A stretch of 64,000 nucleotides of DNA, from the NCBI GenBank assembly GCA_036245525.1, contig BTPG01000007.1, positions 169,643,905-169,707,904 on the forward strand. The letters run 5' to 3'. A model generated the notes under the pieces. The model searched no databases, was not told the origin of the DNA, and saw only the letters and a program-made list of their open reading frames with translations. Below are positions 22,078 to 37,854 of the stretch, piece by piece. The stretch's first letter is position 1; every line of letters begins with the position of its first letter. The stretch is from Semisulcospira habei (taxonomy: Eukaryota; Mollusca; Gastropoda; Semisulcospiridae). The position numbers were made by a program, and so were the translations under genes.

Positions 22078-22160
22078 GTTGTTTTATCGCAAGCAGCGCA
22101 AGCACGCCCTGCGAGTCCTGCTGCTGTCGGGACGTAAATCAATGTACAACCATCCTCTCT
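22078..22160 (-). repeat. SINE-like repeat fragment, inverted
   Basis: CTGCTGCTGTCGGGACGTAA and CAATGTACAACC are the complement of the CGTCCCGACAGCAACAAGG module at 7572, with several changes. A CT-rich tract follows (22155-22325). 21829-22077 has no feature. Confidence 0.55.
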
Positions 22161-22424
22161 CTTCCTCTCTCTCTCTTCCTCTCTCTCTCTCTTTTTCTTC
22201 CTCTCTCTCTCCCTCCCTCTCACCCTCCCTCTCGCTCTCTCCCCATCCCCTCTCCCTTCCTCTCCCCCTCTCTCTCCCCCTCCCTCCCTCTCTCTCTCTC
22301 CCTCCCTCTCTCTCTCCCTTTCTCTAACGGCAGATTTGAAAAAATGGCTATGTCTGTGACGATGTTAATGCCTCAACCTTTGATAAATTAAGCTTCATTG
22401 AATCTCTGTTTCTCTCTGTCTTAG

Positions 22425-22825
22425 GAAGGTTACAAAGTAAAGTAGGTAATAGCACTGTCAGGGGAGAGAAGTGTGCATGATCGACCAGTGATCATAGATC
22501 TACTGTGGCCAAAGCACAAAAAAATATATAGGAAAGAGAGGGGGCGCTAAGAAAGTGACTGGAAGCAATGCATATGGAAGCCCCCCCCCCCCCCCCCCGA
22601 AGGGGAGCTTATCACATATCCCACTGTTCCACCCACTCAGTGCATGGAAATTTAAATCTAGGTCCCCCTCTCTTTCCTATCTATTTTTTTGTGTGCTTTG
22701 GCCACAGTAGATCTATGATCACTGGTCGATCATGCACACTTCTCTCCCCTGACAGAGCTATTACCTACTTTACTTTGTAACCTTCCTAAAATATTAGCAC
22801 TGGTAGTCTCCCCTTTTTTTTTTCA
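22425..22825. mobile_element. foldback element FB2
   Basis: Same family as FB1 in opposite orientation. The arms begin AAGGTTACAAAGTAAAGTAG and extend about 120 bp, past CCAAAGCACA to GAGAGGGGG. The tail CTAAAATATTAGCACTGG, then AGTCTCCCC and ten T, follows the right arm. It is flanked by TTCTCTCTGTCTTAG at 22410-22424 and 22826-22840, a 15-bp duplication. Substitutions relative to FB1 (GTAGGTAATAG against GTAGATTATAG, GAAGTG against GAAATG) are present in both arms. No protein is encoded. Confidence 0.85.
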
Positions 22826-23100
22826 TTCTCTCTGTCTTAGTCATAATCTCTCTGCCCCTCTACTTTTCTGCCTCTCTTCTGCGATCACAAACAGGACAAT
22901 TTTGCAATTTTACAAATGGTTGTTTCGCTTGTGCTTTGTCACGTTTCAAAACAGCGTTCGGTAAAAGAAACTGAAGATGACAGAACTTTGACATCTCTGA
23001 GAAAAGGAAGAAAAGCCATAATAGGGCCAAATGATGCAGCAGAAAAACAAAACAAAAAAAAAAAAAAACACCACTCACCACATTCTCAGTCTGTCGCCGA

Positions 23101-23225
23101 GTTAACCGGTTATCCGTCCAATGACGGGAGGTAGGGGACCGAGGTAACTGGTTATCCGTCTATGGACGGTTTATAGTTACAGCGGGCAGGTGCCGAGCTA
23201 GCTGGATAACCAGATAACTAATTCG
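23101..23225. repeat. diverged inverted and direct repeat with GGTTATCCGTC
   Basis: ACCGGTTATCCGTCCAATGACGG and ACTGGTTATCCGTCTATGGACGG are direct copies. AGCTGGATAACCAG is an inverted one. It may be a decayed hairpin element. Interval 22841-23100 shows nothing further. Confidence 0.4.
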
Positions 23226-23277
23226 GTCACGCGTTCTTTCACTGACAAAGCTTAATGGTCTAACACAGCCCTATGTA

Positions 23278-23473
23278 ACACGTCAAAATGAATCTCACGC
23301 CAGATGGACCCGGAGTCACTTTGGCGTACGTCAAAATGAATCTCACGCCAGATGGACCCGGAGTCACTTTGGCGTACGTCAAAATGAATCTCACGCCAGA
23401 TGGACCCGGAGTCACTTTGGCGTACGCCAAGTGACTCCGGGTCCATCTGGCGTGAGATTCATTTGACGTGTTA
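23278..23473. mobile_element. HP-E1 hairpin with one arm triplicated
   Basis: A 48-bp unit starting CGTCAAAATGAATCTCACGC and ending TTTGGCGTA is repeated three times head to tail. A single inverted copy (GCCAAGTGACTCCGGGTCCA, then CTGGCGTGAGATTC) ends at GACGTGTTA. Outer bases ACACGTCA / TGACGTGT pair. So one arm of a hairpin element has been amplified while the other has not. Frames through it are periodic artefacts. Confidence 0.8.
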
Positions 23474-23581
23474 CTATTTTCACGCAAACTTTCGCGGACA
23501 GACCTGGCGTTAGATGCGGTTGGGCAAGCTGCTCCTCTCAAACAAAGCACTACGCCAGTTAAAGTGACTCCTGTTGGATGC

Positions 23582-23625
23582 AGCGTACGCCAAAAGGACC
23601 CGGGGTCCATCTGGCGTGAGAGTGG
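23582..23625. mobile_element. HP-E2 fragment
   Basis: GCGTACGCCAAAAGGACCC followed by GGGGTCCATCTGGCGTGAGA, a single right arm plus tip of HP-E. From 23474 to 23581 and 23626 to 23768 nothing else is seen. Confidence 0.55.
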
Positions 23626-23768
23626 TGGGGTTTCTGATTCTGGCATGTCACACCGGCATCACAGCAACCAAAAGAAACACTGAGACGAACCCTCCGGCTA
23701 ATAGCAGCAATCTTTTCTGTAATTTGTTAGGCTGGACTGGAGGAATTGGAAGGGGGTTATAGAGAGAT

Positions 23769-23860
23769 GATGATGAAACTTAATTTATCAACGGTAAGAA
23801 GTTTTGACAGAAACAAATCGTCATTTTACAAACTTGCCGTTCCTAACATCTGCAACATAA

Positions 23861-23908
<48 letters not shown>
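23769..23908 (-). repeat. L2-like LINE 3' end fragment with (AAT)n
   Basis: GTAAGAAGTTTTGACAGAAAC and ACAAACTTGCCGTTCCTAACAT match the 3' end of the L2-like LINE at 15727-15800. It has GAT units on one side and about 16 AAT units on the other. Confidence 0.6.
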
Positions 23909-23910
<2 letters not shown>

Positions 23911-23931
23911 AGTTATATTTACACACATTAT

Positions 23932-23934
<3 letters not shown>

Positions 23935-23971
<37 letters not shown>

Positions 23972-23972
23972 C

Positions 23973-24005
<33 letters not shown>

Positions 24006-24045
24006 CAGAGACAGAGACAGACAGAGAGAGAGAGAGAGAGACTCA
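23935..24045. repeat. imperfect (GA)n/(GACA)n array at LINE-A2 3' end
   Basis: GA units interspersed with GACA, in direct contact with the 3' end of LINE-A copy 2 (TC on the LINE sense strand). Confidence 0.9.
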
Positions 24046-24151
24046 GACTCAGACAGTTTATTGTTCAGACAAATTGTCCATACAATGGAGTGAGACATTA
24101 CATAATTTATAATTCAGGTGTATATAAAGGCCATAAGGCGATGTTTATATC

Positions 24152-24230
<79 letters not shown>

Positions 24231-24360
24231 TTCCATTCGATCTACGCCAGCACATAATAGCCACTTTTGACCTACATGTAAAATGCGGTATCCAAATCCA
24301 GGCCACAGCCGTGTACTACACAGACCAGGTCGGAGTAAGAACCACAGTTTGCACGTGGAA

Positions 24361-27300
24361 TCATACAAGCATGCTGCTACGGAGTTTAAAAGCATGACAT
24401 ACAAATCTTGCTAAATCGGCAATAGACTGCGGGTTGGTAGTGTCTAGGATACACAATTCTTTCTTTCTGAGTTCCACAAGGTCAAACTTACATAGGTATT
24501 TGGCTCGCAGTTCATCATAGAATGGACAATAAAACATAAAGTGAACTTCATCTTCCACAGCCTTGGCACACAATGGACACACTTTCGTTACAGCATTGGG
24601 AGTACTATATCTTTGTTTGTTACTTTGCAATTCGGTTATGCCAAGTCTAAATTTAATGTATAGATTTTTGACATAGGTTGGCTTAACCAGTTCAAAATAA
24701 TTTTCTTGGACAAGTGTATGTTTAAAACTACGATACACAGTAAAACGTTCACTCTCAGAAAGCTTTGATGACCAGTTTTGTTTGGCACAATCAACCATCC
24801 TTTGTTTAAACTTGTTTATAAAAGCATTCCTGTTTCCAACACCTTGTGAAATCCATACATGACCAAACCCATTTCGGAAAAGCAAATTCTTTATCTTTGA
24901 CACCCATGTTTCTTTCCCTTTATCGTCTAAATCCTTAAGCATATGATAAGCCATATTTGCAAATCTAGTAACAGGTAAAGCGCAGAGTCGAAGCCAGTAG
25001 GAAACACATCTTACTGACGTTAATACTGACAGGGGATATCGACCAAGTTCACCATAAACCATCAGGTTCGGTGTGCGGAAGTTGACATTAAGAAAACGTT
25101 TACATGCAAATGTATGGACTCTTTCAATTTCGGCACACTCGTTTATACCCCAAATTTCTGAGGCATACAACAAAATTGGGACAACCTGCGCATCAAACAG
25201 CTTGAAAAAAAACATCAGGACTAGCGCAGTTAATTTTCTTCAACATACAGAAAATATCGATTACACATTTTTTTGCCTTAGTCACTAAGTCATCAACGGA
25301 TGTGTTTAAACTCAAACGTGTGGTAAAGTTTAACCCAAGGTACTTATACATATTGACAACTTCTACCCTCGTTCCCCCGTAAATCCATTTCTCATATTTT
25401 GACAAATACCCACCATTTCGAAACACAATTATTTTTGTCTTGTCTAGGTTAACAGACAAACCAAGCTTAGATGCTTCTTTGTATAAATTGTTCAGCTGAG
25501 TCTGAAGGCCATTGGGGGTTGATGAAAACAAAGCAATGTCATCTGCAAACATCAACAAAAACAGTTCTGCTGCATCGGCTTTTAGTTGGAAACCATGTTT
25601 ACCATTTTCAATAATGTACACAGCAAGCTCGTTAATCAAAAAGGAGAATAATGTCGGCGATGCTAAACATCCTTGTTTTAAACCTTGGAAACACTCAAAA
25701 AACGCTGTACAATTCAGGCTGTCTCTAACACAAAATTTCACCGAGTCATACATTGCCTTCATAGCTGAAAGCATTTTGCCGCGCACTCCATCCTTCAATA
25801 AAATATTCCAAAGCACACCTCTTTTAACAGTATCGAAAGCTTTGCGGAAGTCAACAAAAGCCACATAAACTTTCTTATTTTGTAGAAGTTGTTTTTGAAC
25901 AATAGCATAAAGTGTAAATATATGGTCCACAGTAGAGTAGGATTTCCTAAACCCGGCTTGTGTTTCAGACAGAATATTATGTTCCTCAGCCCAGTCTGTT
26001 AACCTTCTGTTTAAAATGTAGGTATACAGTTTACTAACACAGCTAATGAGAGCAATACCACGATAATTATCTGGATTATTTACATCTCCTTTCTTGTGGA
26101 GTGGGAAAATAATAGCTTTAGACCATTCGCTGGGGAACAACCCTTTGTTGAATAGAGCATTAAAATACTTAGTGAGAAAGGAGATGATAGCTGGGTTGGA
26201 GACTTTAAGAACTTCATTTATAATTCCATCAGGCCCGGGGGCCTTTCCTGCTTTGGCATGTTTTATAGCAGCAATAACTTCTGCTTCTTCTATGTTGATA
26301 TCTAGGTCATGAAATAAGGCTTCATCAGACTCAGAGTCTTCTGAAAAATATACATCATCATTATTCTCTTGCTGTGCTATGTTTTCATTTAGAATGCTAG
26401 AGAAGTGATCAAACCACTGCTTCTTTGTTATATTGTTTCTTAAACGACGTTTTCTTTTCCATTTCTTTATTTCCTTCCAAAATGCCTGAGAGTTATGTCT
26501 ATACTCAAGAATTTTGTCAACAGCTTCCCTCTTAAAATTAACTTCTTTAGCTCTAAGTAATCTCTTGTATTGTTTTCTCTCATTAACAAACGATGCTTTA
26601 TTTTCCATGGTTTTATTTTTTGTGTATGTACGTAAGGCTTTACGCGTTCACATTTTTGCATTTCTGCATTCCTGGTCAAACCAGGGGTGACTAGCGGTGT
26701 TTGTTTTGTGTGTATTGCCAGTGGAGGAATGAAATTGTTTTGTCATGCAACTAGCAGCGTCTTTGATAGCACATGTGAAAATGTCTAATGCACTATTAAT
26801 ATCATCATCGATCTCAGCAGTAGCAGCTACTAGAGCATCCTGGAATGCAGGAGTAGTTAAACTGTCGCTGAGCGTTTGGGCCTTAGCAGGTTCCCAGATA
26901 ATCTTATCAAATGAAAAACACTGCGTATCATCATCAGAAACATCGTTGTGGGGTGATACACGTACACAAGACACAGTAAGGACCAGTGGCATGTGTACAG
27001 ACTCTATCCTCTCGCCAACTTCAAGTTTGTCACACAAACAAATAAAGTCAGGAGATGCAACAAAATAATCATTAATACTACAACCAGTGGGAGAAATAAA
27101 TGTCAGGTGCTTTGACAGATCAGGGCTACAGAACCCATTCAGAATCATCAGTTCAAAACATGCACACAAATCTAATAGTTTTCTTCCAAATGTATTTACA
27201 GTCATATCTTCAGTAAATCGTGAAGGTTCAAATAGAGCGGTATTAGTTAGTAGTGTTTCATCAGGATCAAGCTGAAACAAATATGGATTAGGCTGCAAAT

Positions 27301-27835
27301 CCCCAGTTCTACCATTAAAATCACCACACATTAGGAAATGAATGTCTCCAAATTGCTCGAGGGCACTAGCAAGACACTGTTCTAATTCTTCCAACAGGCA
27401 GTCGTACGGTAATTGTCTATAAAATGGTGAATCCTTGGGCGGAACATAGCACGCGACCAAAAGCACATCGCATTCAGTACCAAACAATGATCTGTCAAGT
27501 TTGAGAAAGACACTTTGAGCGCATGTCATGTTCACTTGGAAAACAAACTTGGCATACACATTTTTTACTAACACAACAACACCTCCCGAGCTTCTTCCTT
27601 GACGTGACAGTTTGACTGCAGGTAGGGAAAAACACGTGAAATCAGACCAGCAGTCAGGCGGGACGAAAGCATTGTCTAAAAATGTTTCAAACAAACACAC
27701 AATGTCATAATTACTTACATATTGTAGAAAGTCTGGGTCAGATAGCTTGCTCCACAGTCCATCAACATTCCATGACAGAAAGGTAAGTGTATGCAACACA
27801 TTATCTACTGGCTGCTCTACAACACACGCGCGCAT
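24361..27835 (-). pseudogene. LINE-A2 ORF2: endonuclease, RT, zinc motif; two lesions
   Basis: The likely start is the ATG at 27833-27835 (MRACVVEQ), about 50 bp after ORF1. APE endonuclease motifs: SWNVDGLW, MCGDFNGRTGD, SINDYFV, SVHMPL. RT motifs: KAPGPDGIINE, NYRGIALIS, AGFRKSYSTVDHIF, FVDFRKAFDTV, GLKQGCLASPTLF, FADDIALF, YKYLGL. The zinc motif is CPLCAKAVEDEVHFMFYC. The stop near 26650 (TCACAT where copy 1 has TCTCAT) separates endonuclease from RT. A frameshift near 25207 in an A run separates RT from the C-terminal part. Both are single small changes, so the decay is recent. Confidence 0.85.
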
Positions 27836-27886
27836 CGGTGACACATCCCGTGCAATTGAGGTGGGAGACGCGGCTTGGCCGACATA

Positions 27887-28888
27887 TCACGGGTCACTGG
27901 ATTCGTCCCCGACCTCAATTGTAGGGGAACTGTGTGGCCGGCGCCGTTTCGCTGGTTTAGGTGAAGGCTGTAACGGGGACACCAAGTGTGGCGCACGTGC
28001 CGGTGTTGCGTTGACCTGCTGACCAGTAGCTGCGGCGGCACCGAGTCCTTGGATACGGTTGTCCGGTCTTCTGTCGACGCTGTTGTCTGTCGCATGACGG
28101 CGGCCGAAGTTGTCGGTGTCGTGGTTCCGTTGAACTAGGGGTCCAGCGACGACCAGCTTGTTTCCCTTGTAGTACGCCCGCATTCCTTTCTCCCGGTGCA
28201 GTCTGATCTGTTCATGTTGCCGGTTGGTTAAGTCACCAGCAACATTAACCCCCTTTTGCTTGAGTGCAGCACGACCCTTGGTCAGGACGTCCATCTTGTC
28301 CCTCCATCTCGCGAACTTCACGATCATGGGGCGGGGCTTGTTGTTGGCTCTGGCACGGTTGGCTGCTACTGATGCAAAGTCCGGTTTGTTCCCCACCCGG
28401 TGTGCGCGTACCAAATCGTCCTCAGTCCAGGTTTTATTTGGCACTGTGCCCTGCAGACATTCCAGTACTTTAGTGGCACAGGAATCGAAGGTCTCGCCTG
28501 GCGTTTCCACGATTCCAAAGAGTCGCAGATTGTCCCTACGTGAGAACGCCTCTAGCTTGTCTAGTTCTTCCTCGTAGCGTTTCCGCAGATCTTCCATGTC
28601 CTCCTGCAAGTCTTCTACAGACTCGGAAACCTCCTCCTGCTTCTCAGTCAGTTCCTTGCAGGTGTCCTCCAGGCTGCGAGCGCGTTGCTTCAAGTCAGCA
28701 ATGTCGGTGCCAATCGCCTGTATAGAGGTCAGCACATCACAGAGGTCAGCACGAAGAGACCCCAGTTTCTCGTCAATCACCTGTGTCTGCTTGTCGATTA
28801 TACGCTGAATGTCACTGACAGTGACTAAAGGTGGTGTAGTTCCAGAGACCTCGAGTGGATATGCGGATAGAGCTTCTTTGTCTGCCAT
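27887..28888 (-). CDS. LINE-A2 ORF1 protein, intact
   Basis: The first ATG in a good context (AAGATGG) at 28886-28888 gives about 333 residues starting MADKEALS. Residues about 60-120 form a charged heptad-rich coiled coil (LKQRARSLEDTCKELTEKQE and on). Then RRDNLRLFGIVE, DDLVRAHRVG, and a basic stretch with RPMIVKFARWRDKM and HREKGMRAYYKGNKLVV resemble the RRM and C-terminal domains of L1-type ORF1 RNA chaperones. The C-terminus is Arg/Pro-rich (KRRRPHSSP). Its expected role is to bind LINE RNA in a trimeric particle, which is known for the family and inferred here. Confidence 0.8.
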   Translation of the reverse strand: MADKEALSAYPLEVSGTTPPLVTVSDIQRIIDKQTQVIDEKLGSLRADLCDVLTSIQAIGTDIADLKQRARSLEDTCKELTEKQEEVSESVEDLQEDMEDLRKRYEEELDKLEAFSRRDNLRLFGIVETPGETFDSCATKVLECLQGTVPNKTWTEDDLVRAHRVGNKPDFASVAANRARANNKPRPMIVKFARWRDKMDVLTKGRAALKQKGVNVAGDLTNRQHEQIRLHREKGMRAYYKGNKLVVAGPLVQRNHDTDNFGRRHATDNSVDRRPDNRIQGLGAAAATGQQVNATPARAPHLVSPLQPSPKPAKRRRPHSSPTIEVGDESSDP

Positions 28889-29136
28889 CTTAGCACAGTT
28901 CGATTGACACAACAGTGCTACACAGTAATACACAGTACTACACAGTGCACGTAGCTGGCAGTGTTGTACTAACAGTCACACCGACGATTGTCGTACTCAG
29001 TTCAATGGCGATACAGGAAAACCAGTCAGATGGCAGAAGTCTGTGGTCGCACAAAGTCCAAATTTACACCGTTATGATCAGCGTAGATAGGCCAAGACAC
29101 TGGTAATAAAATCCAAACAGTAGAACTTTGATTAGT

Positions 29137-29370
<234 letters not shown>

Positions 29371-30599
29371 GTCTCCCTTGATGAGAAAGATGTGGGCTTA
29401 CTGACTTCATATAATTATTTACAGCGAACAAAGTCAACCTGGTTTATTGTCGGAGTTAGTTATTTGGATTTAACGCCGAGCAGACAACTAAGGCCATCTC
29501 ATGGCGGGATGGGTAAAAAATCTGACCAGCCAGAATAATAGAAAGGTCTTAAGACAAGGTGTAAATATAACTTTAAAATATTTCATGCTAAAATGTCGCA
29601 CAGGTCTTTGAAGGAAATGTCGACAGACTCTCAAAAAGGTCAAAATAATAGAATATCATAGTCTATGAATGCTTGTAACGCACGCACACTCTCCTCAGTC
29701 GCACTACAGACTCTCAACACAACAGACACACGCGCCGCTACTGACTCAGTCGGGCGCATTGACGCAGTACAACTCAAACACTGTTTCTCTTTCTTCTGGG
29801 CTCTTTTACTCTTAACAAACTAATAAAGTAAACTTAAAGACTCTTTATACCATGCACTTCTCACTACAAGCACATCAACACCGCATACACATACACAACG
29901 TAAAAGACAGAATAGGTAATTGTCCTCACAATCCAACCTGTTTCACTGGGGTTATCGTTCTGTAACGTTCTGTCCTTCCACGTCTAGGCGTGTAGTTTCT
30001 CGCGTCGCACGCTTCTGAGTACTCCCCCGTTTTTCGTACCGTGGACGTCCTCCCGACTCGCTCCCGTAGTGCTGTCTCTGATGACCCGGGTGTCTAGGCA
30101 CCGGTCGCTCACTCCTCGAGTGGTGAAATGACCTCACGAAAGGTACCTCTGGCGGCAGCCTCCGTTGACTGACGTCTCGGCGTCACGTCGCTCCGCTCCA
30201 CACAAGAACTCTGTACACAAAGTCCTAACATCATAACACTTCGAACACACACACAACTTGGATAATATGAGGTACCTTACGTAACCTGGCTGATACAAAT
30301 AAATCACACGTTCATTCAAACGCATGTACTTTATAACACGAACTACTTTTGCAACAAGGGCAGTGGGCAGATGTTCACATCTGCACGGGACATAGACGAC
30401 CCCGCCCTCCACGAGTCGCCTGCTGCCTTGCAGGCCTGGCCGCTTGGCTGCGGAAAGGCTAAGGCAGGAAACCCCTGACATCAAAGCCCCCGTGTCTCCG
30501 GGGAAGGCTTTTGAGCCAGAGACTAGGACAAGGACAGTCTGATATAAAACCTACGACCCAAGGACCTCGATGCCATCGTCCCAGCTTGCTAGGCCATGG

Positions 30600-30600
<1 letters not shown>
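29371..30600. other. unresolved; possible LTR-element remnant
   Basis: On the minus strand, 29952-30137 is open and Arg/Gly/Ser-rich (RPRYEKRGSTQKRATRET) and stops just before an AT-rich stretch with GGTATAAAGAGTC, which could be an LTR with a TATA box. I found no paired LTRs and no integrase or protease motif, so this is only a suggestion. Sequence beyond 30600 belongs to the RTE-like 5' region. Confidence 0.25.
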
Positions 30601-34567
<3,967 letters not shown>

Positions 34568-34649
34568 AAATAACTACATAGGAAAATCACCGGTTATCTC
34601 AACGAATTACAAACCGACATAACTGAACCAAATCAACGCTACACAACTG

Positions 34650-35700
34650 AACTGAGTCTTACTATCTTTAACACAGCAGATGTCAATAATACATATAAAA
34701 ACATACCTGAAATCTAGGTCTCAGAGTCTTGGAATACGGCTAGCACATCCATCATACGTCCGTCCTCACTGACAGAATAGCCCGTACTAACTACCCTTGA
34801 GCTCTGGTTAGAATGGGCTGCGGCCTAAAACTGCGTGCAAAACGCTTTCCTTATGATTGCACGTGACCTCGTGCATACACCGGATATTTATCACAAGACA
34901 AACCGCTGACAAGACCGTACCATACAAAAACTCTCCCTGAACTCTATGCATGGGCATAGAGCTTCATCACAATGCTCAAATCTTATAAAAAATATTGCAC
35001 TCTCTCAGAAGACTGAAGATCTTTTCCGGGGTACATCTCGGAACAAAATCTTCAAGGAGTCTGCAGTGAAGTGTTTATATCTTGTGTCAATTAAATCGGC
35101 ACAAGACAGCAAAATGTGTTTAACTCATTCTACCCCAGACACACCACAGCAGGATAAGGATCAACCATGATAGTTCAAGGGTGATGCCAGAATAGCTTGG
35201 CGCCTACGGGCGCCAAGCTATTCTGGCATCAACCTTGAACTATCATGGTCGATCTGTGTCCTGCACTGCAATGCAGTATTGAGCGGACAGGGGCAAAATT
35301 TAAGGATTTTGGTGTTGGGGTAGAATGAGTTAACTGAATACTGCTCATTGCAGGCAAAACACCATGGAGGCTCCTCCTGTTTTAGTACATAAGAGTGCGT
35401 AACATACGTGTGCCCTATGTGGAGCCGAGCATGGACAGTCTCCTCACGGCGGCTGCGGCAGCCGAAAGGTAGGCTGTCCGACACCTTAGGAAGAGCTTCA
35501 TGCAACTAGTAATCTTCCTCTTTGTCCCACTTGGACTGCCACTCACGGGATATGTACGCACTAATCACAGGTTTAAAATCACTATAAACAGTCTGTGCTT
35601 CAGGGACAGGGTCGTTGCGGGCATCGTTGGCAGCAGAATCTGCGATCCTGTTGCCTTCCATGCCCACAAGCGCTTTTATTGTCGCAGGCATCTTGGCGCA
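34650..35700 (-). pseudogene. I/Jockey-like LINE C-terminal fragment, split by HP-C6
   Basis: The minus strand encodes the end of an RNase H domain (MEGNRIADSAANDA, then SREWQSKWD), one in-frame stop (DY*LHEALP near 35506), and the C-terminal region SRREETVHARLHIGHTYVTHS with CFACNEQYSV. The HP-C6 element then interrupts at TTAA, and the frame resumes with KHILLSCADL. Together these form the Cys-Cys-His-Cys motif usual for this group. Upstream domains are missing. The 3' border is an estimate. Confidence 0.8.
35120..35333. mobile_element. HP-C6 hairpin element, TTAA insertion in a LINE
   Basis: TTAA at 35120-35123 and 35330-35333 brackets 206 bp. Ends are CTCATTCTACCCCAGACACACC and the complement-like GGTGTTGGGGTAGAATGAG. 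The hairpin pairs GTGATGCCAGAATAGCTTGG with its complement, one mismatch. Discounting the element and one TTAA joins the LINE codons on either side in frame. Confidence 0.95.
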
Positions 35701-35943
35701 AAGACTCGTGAGAAGAGAATAGGGGAAACATCGATTACCATATGATATACACCATCAATCGATCCACATTGATTCAACCAACGATCGATATAAATTACTT
35801 AACCAAATACAGATAACATGACGCAGATCCATAACCGACAGTTAATCACTTTTGATAACTGTTCAGTGCACTATATCACGGATGAATAGGGAACGTCGTA
35901 TGATAGATGTACGTTGGTTGGAAATCTGCAGTGCGTCAAAGTT
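35701..35943. other. no gene seen
   Basis: AT-rich sequence with GATCGAT motifs. Nothing recognisable. Confidence 0.4.
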
Positions 35944-36039
35944 GTACGTCAAAGTAAAACAGTGGATTAAAAGCCCGGACAAACATGCGATATCGCACGT
36001 TTGTCCGAGCTTATGCACTGTTTGCGTCAAAAGACGTAC
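35944..36039. mobile_element. HP-F1 hairpin
   Basis: GTACGTC, CAGTGGATTAAAAGCCCGG and ACAAACATGCGA face CGCACGTTTGTCCG, AGCTTATGCACTG and GACGTAC. The stem is about 45 bp with small bulges. A second copy is at 42379. 36040-36571 contains nothing else I can name. Confidence 0.7.
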
Positions 36040-36571
36040 ATTCTTTTTTTAAAAAACAATTTCTGATTAAAGACCCACTACCGCCGTAACTGTTCAAAGT
36101 CTTAGTTATGGTTCATTTAGACACAGGAGACTCCAGCTCAGCACACGTCATCTGTATATCAAGTAACCTGACAGTGACTCCACTCCGTTCCAGAAATACA
36201 GCGCTTTCAGTACAAGAAACAACCAGAAATAGATTGACACACTAACTGCAGTGCAGAACAACCAAGTGCGATTACGCGTGTACTTTTGCTGCGTGTCACA
36301 AATGGCGCTGAAATGTGCCTTCAGATTTATGCGTAATGGTACTTTAACCTCAAATGTAATCAACCTACTATCGTCTGTATAACAAAGACAAATGAAAGTG
36401 TTTTGAGAAGCAGGACTGGAATTCAATTATTTTCCCTTTTACTGGAGGTGACCCCGGGTTGTCCGTATGGGTTTATTGTAAAGTCAAACGCCAGTAAAGT
36501 ACCACGCAAAGTACCAGTACCAGTAAAGGACCAAAGTACCAGTAAAGGAACACAGATACAAAATAACGTCG

Positions 36572-36664
36572 GCAAGAGGCACAGATCCTCATGAGCCCCC
36601 GCATCCGCGGGGGCTCATGAGGGTCTATGCCTATTGCAGCTGGTGGTGTTAACGAAAGGGTTAA
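36572..36664. mobile_element. HP-A7 hairpin element, short right flank
   Basis: The hairpin at 36572-36637 opens GCAAGAGGCACAGATCC. Unlike other copies the right flank is only about 23 bp and ends AACGAAAGGGTTAA with TTAA at 36661-36664. Confidence 0.7.
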
Positions 36665-37422
36665 TTGTGTTTGTGTTGTTTAAGAACGTCTTGACATTAA
36701 AAAAAAACCCACTACAAATCACATTTTGCTTAAAACACGTATTAACAACATTACAAGGTAAAGAAATCTAGTTTATTGTTGAAAGGATGCATTATACACA
36801 CACACACAAAAAAAAACAGTTGCAATTAAACCCAGGACACGTAGCAAAGTGATACTTGACAAGCAGCTCAAACCAGTGCACAAGGTGATAAATGACGCAG
36901 GTTGTGAAATTGAACTTTCGTGCAGCTAAAAAAGAAAGACAAACAAAATAAAAGTGTTCACAAGTCCGCATCTGAGTACTTCCGTCAATCCCTATGATCT
37001 TCAAGAGGAACAGAGTCACATTCGCTCCTGCAACTGCAGAGGCTAATGAGAATATGTGTCCCTTTTTATCTTACTCAAATTGGCAGACTAACTGAACTTT
37101 AAGTAAACTGTGGTATTGGAGAAACATATTTTAAGCAAACCCCTGCAATATTTCAAGAGACATAGACTTGGATGTGACAGTGAGGTCGCTGGGGTTCATG
37201 TGAATCTACGTCACTTGTCGGGAGTGATCGGTACCATTTTACACCCTCGAAATGACGAAGCTATTCGGCTTAACCCCTACTCTGCCATTTGACGCAGATG
37301 TGTTTCTGAAATCATGATCAATCCATCTTCTGCTGCAGGGTTCCGGTCAGTGCTAAAAGGGTTTATTCCACGCCAAAGAGCCGCATAACCGACCATGGAA
37401 TGTAAATACAAAGTGGTGCCAA
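36665..37422. other. no gene; possible decayed TTAA element
   Basis: At 37270 TTAACCCCTACTCTGCC is a good element end and AAAAGGGTTTA near 37355 could be its partner, but no hairpin lies between. The rest shows nothing. Confidence 0.35.
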
Positions 37423-37486
37423 CAAGAGACATAGATCCTCATGAGCCCCCGCAAATGCGGGGGCTCATTAGGATCTATGTCTCTTG
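37423..37486. mobile_element. HP-A8 hairpin
   Basis: CAAGAGACATAGATCCTCATG pairs with its complement over the whole stem with one mismatch. AGAGACAT is matched by ATGTCTCT, unlike copies that carry AGAGGCAT / ATGCCTCT. Confidence 0.75.
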
Positions 37487-37854
37487 CATTTGTACTGTGT
37501 TCACTTTTTCCATGGCGGTGAAGGGTTACGGCGAGAGCTCTAATAATGGAACAGAAATCGTGCTTGCAGATTTCTCAAAATAAATGGAAGGGATGAAATT
37601 GCTGGTATAGTATTATTGTAAGAGGACACGTTACTTCAGTGTCAAAACATAGCGGCACGAAGTTACGACGCTCTGGCTGCTGACACGTCGTACAAAACCC
37701 AAACCTTGCACACAGGAGAGTGCGTACGCAGTAGCATGCGTACAATGCGTTGGTCATAAATTTAATTTAAAAAAAAAACCCAGATACTCAGAGCCCCAAG
37801 AGCCAAATACGTCAGAAGTATACTAGGGGCGGATATCTTACAGAGGCCGAAAAA

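Noticed and set aside
29952..30484. LTR retrotransposon integrase C-terminus and LTR
   Set aside because: Composition is suggestive, but no paired LTR ends or enzyme motifs were found; kept only as a low-confidence note.
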